Origin: Acrocarpospora macrocephala
GTDB taxonomy: Bacteria > Actinomycetota > Actinomycetes > Streptosporangiales > Streptosporangiaceae
Assembly (NCBI RefSeq): GCF_009687865.1
Contig: NZ_BLAE01000049.1
Span: forward strand, 1 to 64,000
Reading direction: 5' to 3'
DNA length: 64,000 bases
Position 1 is the stretch's first letter. Each line of letters begins with the position of its first letter. Of the stretch, positions 58,457 through 64,000 are shown piece after piece. Below the pieces are notes generated by a model, which did not search any database, was not told the origin of the DNA, and worked only from the letters and a program-made list of their open reading frames with translations. The position numbers and the translations under genes are program-made.

Positions 58457-59617
58457 ATGAGGATCGGGGTTGTCGGGGCGGGCATCCTGGGGCTGGCGGT
58501 GGCCCGCGAACTGACCGCCAGGGGGGCCGAGGTCACCGTGCTCGATAAGGAGGATCAGGTCGGCGCGCACCAGACCGGGCATAACAGCGGAGTCGTGCAC
58601 GCGGGCATCTACTACCAGCCGGGCTCGCTGAAGGCGCGTCTCTGCCGGGACGGGGTCGCCTTACTGCGGGAATACTGCGCGGAACACAAGCTTCCGTACG
58701 AGGAGGTCGGGAAGCTCGTCATCGCCTCGAACCGGAGCGAACTCGCTGGAATGCAGCGAATCGCCGCCCGGGCCGGTGAGAATCGTGTGCCCGGCATCGC
58801 CGTCCTCGACGCGCTCGGCCTGCGCGAGATCGAGCCGCACGCGGTCGGCGTCGGCGCGGTGTACTCCCCGCACACCGCGATCGCCGACTTCCCCGCCATC
58901 GCGCGCAGCCTGGCCGCTTCCCTGGATGTACGGCTCGGGCTGCCGGTCCGGGCGATCAGGGAGACGGCGTCCGGGGTGGAGGTGCTGGCCGGGCGGACGC
59001 GGTTCGCTTTCGACCGGCTCGTCTCCTGTGCTGGGCTTGGTACGGATCGGTTGGCCGCGATGGCCGGGCAGCCGGGGGACGTACGGATCATTCCGTTCCG
59101 TGGGGAGTATCTGCGTTTGACGGGTGCGGCGAAAGGGCTGGTCAGAGGGCTGATTTATCCGGTTCCTGATCCGCGGTATCCGTTCCTTGGCGTCCATCTG
59201 ACCAAGCGGATCGACGGTGAGGTGCTGGTGGGGCCGAATGCGGTGATGGCGCTCGCGCTGGAGGGATATTCCTGGTCGAAGGTGTCGCTCAAGGATCTGC
59301 GGGGCATCGCGGCTTGGCCTGGGACGCGGCGCATGGCCGTACAACACTGGCGAACCGGGCTCCGGGAGGTGTATGGCTCGCTGGCCAAGCGCACCTTCCT
59401 CAAGGCGGCGCGGCGCTACGTGCCGTCCTTGACCAAGGAGGATCTGGCCAGAACCGAGGGCGGTGTCCGGGCCCAGGCCGTGGCCAGGGACGGTTCGCTC
59501 CTGGACGACTTCGCCATCGACACCCACGGCCCGATCGTGCTCGTCCGCAACGCGCCTTCCCCCGCCGCGACATCCAGCCTCGCCATCGCCCGCCACATCG
59601 TGGATGCGATCTTTTGA
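58457..59617 (+). CDS. lhgO: L-2-hydroxyglutarate oxidase
   Basis: A 386-residue FAD enzyme that oxidises L-2-hydroxyglutarate to 2-oxoglutarate and passes electrons to the respiratory chain or oxygen. The FAD motif VVGAGILGLAVARELTARG is at the N-terminus, followed by the family signature TGHNSGVVHAGIYYQPGSLK. ARLCRDGVALLREYCAEHKL and GEYLRLTGAAKGLVRGLIYP, with VPDPRYPFLGVHLTKRIDGE, are characteristic. ATG 58457 starts the domain; the frame opens 39 bases earlier. The neighbours give no pathway context. Confidence 0.92.
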   Translation: MRIGVVGAGILGLAVARELTARGAEVTVLDKEDQVGAHQTGHNSGVVHAGIYYQPGSLKARLCRDGVALLREYCAEHKLPYEEVGKLVIASNRSELAGMQRIAARAGENRVPGIAVLDALGLREIEPHAVGVGAVYSPHTAIADFPAIARSLAASLDVRLGLPVRAIRETASGVEVLAGRTRFAFDRLVSCAGLGTDRLAAMAGQPGDVRIIPFRGEYLRLTGAAKGLVRGLIYPVPDPRYPFLGVHLTKRIDGEVLVGPNAVMALALEGYSWSKVSLKDLRGIAAWPGTRRMAVQHWRTGLREVYGSLAKRTFLKAARRYVPSLTKEDLARTEGGVRAQAVARDGSLLDDFAIDTHGPIVLVRNAPSPAATSSLAIARHIVDAIF

Positions 59618-59661
59618 CAGCGGCTTTAAGGCAAACTTCGTAAGGTTCCGAGCATCCGTAC

Positions 59662-60393
59662 ATGTCGCCTCAAGAAGCTGCCATGGTGTCTGAATCCCCT
59701 TCTTCCGCTGAAGCCCGGCTGTTGGTCGTCGAGGATGAGCCGAACATCCTGGAACTCTTGGGCGCCAGCCTCAGGTTCGCGGGTTTCGAGGTGCATTCCG
59801 CGTCCAGCGGCGGCGCGGCCGTCACCGCCGCCCGCCGCCATCGCCCCGACCTGATCGTGCTCGATGTGATGTTGCCGGATGTGGATGGCTTCGAGGTGGT
59901 ACGGCGGTTGCGTGGCAGCGGCACGTACACCCCGGTGGTCTTTCTCACCGCCCGCGACGCCACCGAAGACAAGATCCGCGGCCTGACGCTGGGCGGCGAC
60001 GACTACGTCACGAAGCCTTTCAGCCTCGAAGAGGTCGTCGCCCGCATCCGCGCCGTGCTGCGCCGCACCTCAGGCGACCCCTTCGCCGCCCCGCCCCGCC
60101 TGTCCTTCGCCGACATCGAACTGGACGAGGAATCCCACGAAGTCTGGCGCGACGGGACGGCGGTCTCCCTCTCCCCCACGGAGTTCAAACTTCTCCGGTA
60201 CTTCATGTCCAACACCGGCCGCGTCCTCTCGAAAGCCCAAATCCTCGACCACGTCTGGGACTACGACTTCCGCGGCGACGCCGGAATCGTCGAGTCCTAC
60301 GTCTCGGTCCTCCGCCGCAAAATCGACAACCGAACCTCCCCCCGCCTAATCCACACCCTCCGAGGCGTCGGCTACGTCATGCGCTCTACCTGA
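59662..60393 (+). CDS. OmpR/PhoB-type response regulator, orphan
   Basis: A 243-residue regulator close to the one at 42974-43663 (shared stretches include ELLGASLRFAGFEV-like, DDYVTKPFSLEE, GRVLSKAQILDHVWDYDF and HTLRGVGYVMR). The receiver has VVEDE, Asp in LIVLDVMLPDVDG, Thr in FLTARD and Lys in TKPF, so it should be phosphorylated. The winged helix is complete. No kinase is adjacent, either because it was lost or because a distant kinase serves it. ATG 59662 and ATG 59683 are both possible starts. Confidence 0.9.
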   Translation: MSPQEAAMVSESPSSAEARLLVVEDEPNILELLGASLRFAGFEVHSASSGGAAVTAARRHRPDLIVLDVMLPDVDGFEVVRRLRGSGTYTPVVFLTARDATEDKIRGLTLGGDDYVTKPFSLEEVVARIRAVLRRTSGDPFAAPPRLSFADIELDEESHEVWRDGTAVSLSPTEFKLLRYFMSNTGRVLSKAQILDHVWDYDFRGDAGIVESYVSVLRRKIDNRTSPRLIHTLRGVGYVMRST

Positions 60394-60769
60394 AACCGCG
60401 GTTTCCCCACCCACCCAACCCTCTGTTTATCCTCGGGCTCCGCCCGGCCCCGCCACCACCGTGATTGCCGGACAAAATAACGGCCACGGATGGCTCTCCC
60501 ACCCATTCATCCCTCTGCTTCTCCTCGAGCTCCGCCCACCCCCGCCAACGCCGTGGCACCCGCACGAAGGCCATGACACAGGTGCTCTCCCCCCGCCCTG
60601 GGAGCGTCCTCATATCCGGTGTCGGCGAGAGTGACCACCCCTGCGCGGCGAACGCGGCCACAGGACCGAGGATGCCGCGCTCACAGCCGTGCTCACAACC
60701 TGCTCGAGCTCGCGCCGATCCATGGCGATCGCTCGTGACCTTGTGCGAGTCTCGATGATCTTCTGTGGG
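60394..60769. repeat. Two copies of a C/T- and G/C-rich intergenic repeat
   Basis: One unit runs from about 60397 to 60470 (CCCACCCAACCCTCTG, then CCTCGGGCTCCGCCCG); a second from about 60494 to 60585 (CCCTCTGCTTCTCCTCG, then GCTCCGCCCACCCCCG, then CCGTGGCACCCGCACGAAGG). The same unit recurs at 63805-64000 on the other side of the HNH gene. The segment contains no gene that I can support; minus-strand frames through it only translate the repeat. Confidence 0.6.
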
Positions 60770-63436
60770 TCACTGCCTCCGCGCCCATGGTGATGGTCTG
60801 ACCGCGCTCGTGGGGTGCGGTTGCCCGGCGGCTGCTACAGGTGTGCCTCGTCCGTCCGGGGCGGGGCCGGGTGTGGAGTAGGGTGCGCGGCCGAAGCCGG
60901 ATGCGACGCCCCGGGCGATACCGGCGTCGGGTGCGGCACCCCCGGGCGAGGCCGGAGCCTTGGGCGGGCCCGGGGTTGAGTGCGGCACCCCGGGCGGGGC
61001 CGGGGTCGGATACGACGCTGTGGGGGTCATCCCAGGGTGGGATGTGACGCCCTGGGCGGGGGCGGGGTTGGGTACGGTGCTGGTGGCGGCCATGCCGGAG
61101 TCGGGTGCGACCCCCTGGGTGGGGAGCGGGGTTGGGTGCGGCACCCCGGGCGAGGCCGGGGTTGAGGTGGGGTTTGTGAGTGTTCGTTGCCCGGGTCGCC
61201 CAGGTTGCTGGGATTGTCGGGGCTGCCAGGGCTGTTGGCGGGGGTTTCGGGGGTGGAGTTTGGGGTGGCGGTGGAAGCGCATCACCACGGTGCCGTTGCC
61301 CTGATCGATGATCTCGACGCGGTCGGGGTGGCGGGATTTCCATTTGTTGTCGGGGGTGCACAGGGGGGCGAGGTTGGCCAGGTCGGTGCGGCCGGCCGGG
61401 TGCCAGGGTTGGATGTGGTCGATCTCGGCCAGGTAGGCGGGGACGTCGCATCCTTCGCGGGCGCAGGTGGTGTATTGGGCGAGGATGGCTTCGCGCTGGT
61501 CGGTGGAGGCCAGGCGGCGGGTGCGGCCCAGGTCTAGGAGGGCGCCGTCGGCGTCGCGCAGGACGCGGCGTAGGTCGGCGGTGTAGGCCATGCGGCGGGC
61601 GTCGGCGGCCGGGATCGCGGTCCCGTCCTGCAGATGAGCGGGATCCTCGCATTCGCCGGTGAGGGTCTGCTCGGTGACCGCCACATGCATCACCGTCCGA
61701 CGCCCGCCCTCAGACAGGCGCACGGCCAGGGCGTCGGCCATCCGCTTCCCGTGGTTGCGGGCGTCCTCGGTGCCGTTCTTGACCGCCAGCGGTTCCAGCC
61801 ACGTTTTGAACTGCAGGGTCAGTTCGGGGTCGAGCAGGCCGGTGACGCGGCCCATCCCGTTCAGGGTGGCGGCGATGCTCAAATGCTGGCGCTCGGTCAA
61901 CGCGGCGGAGCGGGCCAGCCGCCCGCCCGGGTCGACGGTCTCCAGGATCGCCCGACCAGCCTGGGTGACGTCTTCGACGGTGGCGGCCGGATCGGCGGCC
62001 AGGGTGAGCAGGATCGGCTCGGCCAGCCGGGTGTCGGTGTCATCCAGATGCCGGACTGCCGAGGCGACCGCGGCTGCAGCCCCGAACGGCAGAGTCCCCT
62101 CGGCCAGTTGCGCAGCCAGGTCGGGCAGCCGGGATAGTTGCTGGGCCAGGGTGACCCGTTCCCCCGCCCGGGCGGCCCTTGAGCCGGTGGCCGCGGCCAG
62201 CCACGCCCCGAGCGAACGCCGCCCGAACAACTGCTGACCTTTCCCGGCATCGGCCACGGCTAGCCGGACCGCGATCGCCGCCTCGGCCCGATCGATCGCC
62301 TGCGACAGGGCCACGATCTCGGCCATCGCCGCCTCCACATCAGACGGCACTCGCGACCCGTCGGCGGCGATCACCCCGGCCTGGTGCAGCCACTCCCGAA
62401 TCGCCGCCCCGGCCAAACCCGGATCAGGGTGATCAGAACGGCCAGGATGATCAGAACGATCGGAGCGGCCAGAGCGATCGGAGCGGCCAGAGCGATCGGA
62501 GCGGCCAGAGCGATCGGGATGATCGGGATGGTCAGGATGATCCCCAAATCCCGCATCACCACCAGCACCCTGATCGGTCCCCCGCCCACGACCGGCACCC
62601 CGATCCGCCCCCCAGGCACCCCAATCAGCCTTCTGGGCAGCGTGACCGGCCTCCCCGGCATCCCGGCCGGCCTCCCCGGCAGCGTGATCAGCTGCCCGGG
62701 CATCCCAACCAGCCGCCCAAGAAGCATGATCAGCCCCCCAGGTAGCGTGACCGGCCTCCCCCACATCCCAACCGGCCTCCCGGACAGCGTGACCAACCTG
62801 CCGGGCATCGTCACCGGCCAGTTCGGCACGCTGACCGGTTTCCCGGGCACCCTGACCTGTCTCCCGGACACCAGCACCGGCCCGTGGAACACACTGACCG
62901 CTCACGTGCCCGCAGCCGCAGGACTCCTGCCCGGAACCGGGCAAAGGCCGGGGGCCGCCGGAGGGCCGGATACCAGAGGGCCGGACACCGGGCTGCTGGG
63001 CAGGGCCAAACTCGGCCGGGCTGAACTGGGCGGATCCGAACCGGGTGTTGGCGGGTTCAGCGGTGGCCCGGGCGGTACTGGGACGCACCGTTGCGAGGTG
63101 TGCCATTGCGGGGTGTGCCGTGCCAGAACGTGAGGTGCCGGAGTCGCTGCCGGGGTCGGCTGTGATGCCTCGAGCTCGGGAGGGATCCAACAGCAGGACC
63201 GCGCCACGGGAATCGCCAGGGATACGGCCGGTTTCATGTGCCCCGACATATCGCCGGGGTGCAGGTGTTCGCGCGCGCAGGACCGGCGCACCGCCGGGGC
63301 CGGCATTGAGGGAACCTCCGACGGCGGGGTCGTGCGCGGGGTCGTGACCGTCACGGTCGGCTGGAGCGCAGGAGCCCAGAGGCGGGGATGAGCGGGCACG
63401 GTGGTCGGTCAGCAGCACCGCACCCGAGGTCATCAT
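60770..63436 (-). CDS. DUF222/13E12-type HNH endonuclease with repetitive ends
   Basis: An 888-residue protein. The central DUF222 domain spans about 330-560 (IREWLHQAGVIAADGSRVPS, then KGQQLFGRRSLGAWLAAATG). The HNH nuclease motif is CAREGCDVPAYLAEIDHIQP with PWHPAGRTDLANLAPLC and a final Asn in CTPDNKWKSRHPDRV. The N-terminal 330 residues are low complexity with seven-residue repeats (EAGRDAGEAGHAA) and a DRSGRS tract encoded by 18-base direct repeats at 62458-62517. The C-terminus is Pro-rich. The ribosome site GGAGGTGATC, six bases upstream, is nearly perfect. DUF222-HNH proteins are common in actinobacteria; the role is unknown. Confidence 0.85.
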   Translation of the reverse strand: MMTSGAVLLTDHRARSSPPLGSCAPADRDGHDPAHDPAVGGSLNAGPGGAPVLRARTPAPRRYVGAHETGRIPGDSRGAVLLLDPSRARGITADPGSDSGTSRSGTAHPAMAHLATVRPSTARATAEPANTRFGSAQFSPAEFGPAQQPGVRPSGIRPSGGPRPLPGSGQESCGCGHVSGQCVPRAGAGVRETGQGARETGQRAELAGDDARQVGHAVREAGWDVGEAGHATWGADHASWAAGWDARAADHAAGEAGRDAGEAGHAAQKADWGAWGADRGAGRGRGTDQGAGGDAGFGDHPDHPDHPDRSGRSDRSGRSDRSGRSDRSDHPGRSDHPDPGLAGAAIREWLHQAGVIAADGSRVPSDVEAAMAEIVALSQAIDRAEAAIAVRLAVADAGKGQQLFGRRSLGAWLAAATGSRAARAGERVTLAQQLSRLPDLAAQLAEGTLPFGAAAAVASAVRHLDDTDTRLAEPILLTLAADPAATVEDVTQAGRAILETVDPGGRLARSAALTERQHLSIAATLNGMGRVTGLLDPELTLQFKTWLEPLAVKNGTEDARNHGKRMADALAVRLSEGGRRTVMHVAVTEQTLTGECEDPAHLQDGTAIPAADARRMAYTADLRRVLRDADGALLDLGRTRRLASTDQREAILAQYTTCAREGCDVPAYLAEIDHIQPWHPAGRTDLANLAPLCTPDNKWKSRHPDRVEIIDQGNGTVVMRFHRHPKLHPRNPRQQPWQPRQSQQPGRPGQRTLTNPTSTPASPGVPHPTPLPTQGVAPDSGMAATSTVPNPAPAQGVTSHPGMTPTASYPTPAPPGVPHSTPGPPKAPASPGGAAPDAGIARGVASGFGRAPYSTPGPAPDGRGTPVAAAGQPHPTSAVRPSPWARRQ
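62458..62517. repeat. 18-base tandem repeat inside the HNH gene
   Basis: Three full copies of an 18-base unit (GATCGGAGCGGCCAGAGC at 62458-62475, 62476-62493, 62494-62511) and a six-base partial copy encode a DRSGRS-type peptide repeat. Being in frame, it can change copy number without breaking the gene. Confidence 0.75.
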
Positions 63437-63804
63437 CCCGGATCACCTCCCCTCGTGGACCGACCGGCCGACCCACCGCCAGGATATCGCTCACGCGTTC
63501 GATTAGCAACTCTATGTAGTCACTTATGTGCGAATTGTCGCGATGGGAGGGCATGAGCGCGGCAGCGATGATGTCACCGATCTTCCATGGACATTCGCTG
63601 ATGTTCCGCAACACCTCCGACCCATCGGTGATCTGTCTCGCGAGCACCGTCACCGGCCTGTTGAGCACGCTGGCCGGTCACGTGCCCACTGCCGCAGGAC
63701 TCGTGCCCAACTCCAGGCGACGGCCAGTGGCCCGCCGGAAGGCCGGATACCAGTGAACCCATCGTGAGCTGCGCGTTCGCACGCTCGGCGAAGGGCGCCC
63801 ATCG
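63437..63804. other. Upstream region of the HNH gene with a partial duplicate of its 5' part
   Basis: The first 100 bases hold the HNH ribosome site and presumably its promoter. From about 63650 to 63755 the sequence repeats, with about 20 per cent differences, the part of the HNH gene at 62885-62985 (both contain GCCGCAGGACTC and AAGGCCGGATACCAG or close variants). This looks like a broken copy of the N-terminal coding region. No separate gene can be supported. Confidence 0.5.
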
Positions 63805-64000
63805 CGGGAGTCCTCTGTTTCTCCTCGGGCCCCGCCCGCTGCCAACGCCGTGGCACCCGCACGAAAGCCATGGCGCGGGGGTTCCTCACCCATCCAGCCC
63901 GTTTGTTTCCCTCGGGCTCCGCCCGCCCCCGCCGTCGCCATGTTCGCGGTTCTCCCAACCCACCCAGCCCTCTTGATTCCCCTCTGGCTCCGCCCGAGCC
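63805..64000. repeat. Three more copies of the intergenic repeat
   Basis: Units begin near 63808, 63885 and 63950, the last one cut by the window edge. They share CCTCGGGCTCCGCCCG-type cores and CCGTGGCACCCGCACGAA with the copies at 60397-60585. CGGGC-tcc-GCCCG can form a small hairpin in each unit. Confidence 0.6.

Noticed and set aside
60386-60661. Minus-strand frame through the repeats (91 codons) as a gene
   Set aside because: The frame merely translates the intergenic repeat, and the same peptide (FVRVPRRW, EEKQR) appears wherever the repeat occurs; there is no ribosome site.
62458-62517. Regular repeats resembling a CRISPR array
   Set aside because: The unit is only 18 bases with no unique spacers, lies in frame inside a coding region and encodes a peptide repeat.

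Overview
The window is about 64 kb of high-GC DNA with strong G/C bias at third codon positions, many GTG starts and gene overlaps of 1, 4 or 8 bases. Gene content points to a filamentous actinomycete, most likely of the Streptosporangiales type (inference): a BTAD/STAND/WD40 regulator, paired dynamin-like GTPases, a DUF222-HNH protein with a repetitive N-terminus, several actinomycete-type regulators, and L,D-transpeptidase. No rRNA, tRNA or CRISPR array was seen.

Layout. 0.4-1.7 kb: intact IS3-family element. 2-5.2 kb: AraC and LuxR-type regulators, a lipoprotein, a scrambled gene remnant and a small unknown gene. 5.2-8.9 kb: an ABC transporter operon (minus strand) next to two paralogous small secreted proteins, one frameshifted, that share a conserved hairpin leader. 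9.4-10.5 kb: decayed IS630-type transposase. 10.6-13.3 kb: EF-hand protein, secreted protein, FAD oxidase. 13.3-16.3 kb: IclR regulator, homogentisate dioxygenase and fumarylacetoacetase (tyrosine/homogentisate catabolism) with a strong operator-like dyad. 16.3-20.6 kb: L,D-transpeptidase, NfeD-SPFH pair, a structured inverted-repeat element, a TetR remnant and a quinone-oxidoreductase-like enzyme. 20.6-23.9 kb: overlapping pair of membrane dynamin-like GTPases. 24-31.2 kb: HTH protein, serine hydrolase, lipoprotein, methyltransferase, hemC, double-wHTH GntR protein coupled to an HATPase, and an XRE regulator behind a cluster of GCGATA sites. 31.4-33.5 kb: MarR-MFS efflux operon. 33.8-36.5 kb: a second small secreted protein coupled to an ABC module, overlapping tail-to-tail a 1347-residue BTAD-STAND-WD40 protein (36.4-40.5 kb).

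41.4-49.0 kb holds a two-component system, a small anchored protein, a MacB-like ABC transporter and two divergent MacA-like adaptors. 49.2-52.05 kb is a tightly overlapping kaiB-kaiC-histidine kinase operon; the KaiC homologue has Ala-Asn where the Ser-Thr phosphorylation pair of cyanobacterial KaiC would lie. This is the most interesting system in the window. 52.1-60.4 kb: RNA cyclic phosphodiesterase, aldo/keto reductase, a secreted beta-propeller-like protein, a cysteine-less HesB-like protein, a zinc-ribbon polytopic membrane protein, a small gene with a SOS box over its promoter, L-2-hydroxyglutarate oxidase and an orphan OmpR-type regulator. 60.4-64 kb: a DUF222-HNH endonuclease gene flanked on both sides by copies of one G/C-rich repeat.

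Family assignments come from reading motifs and overall resemblance; no database search was possible.
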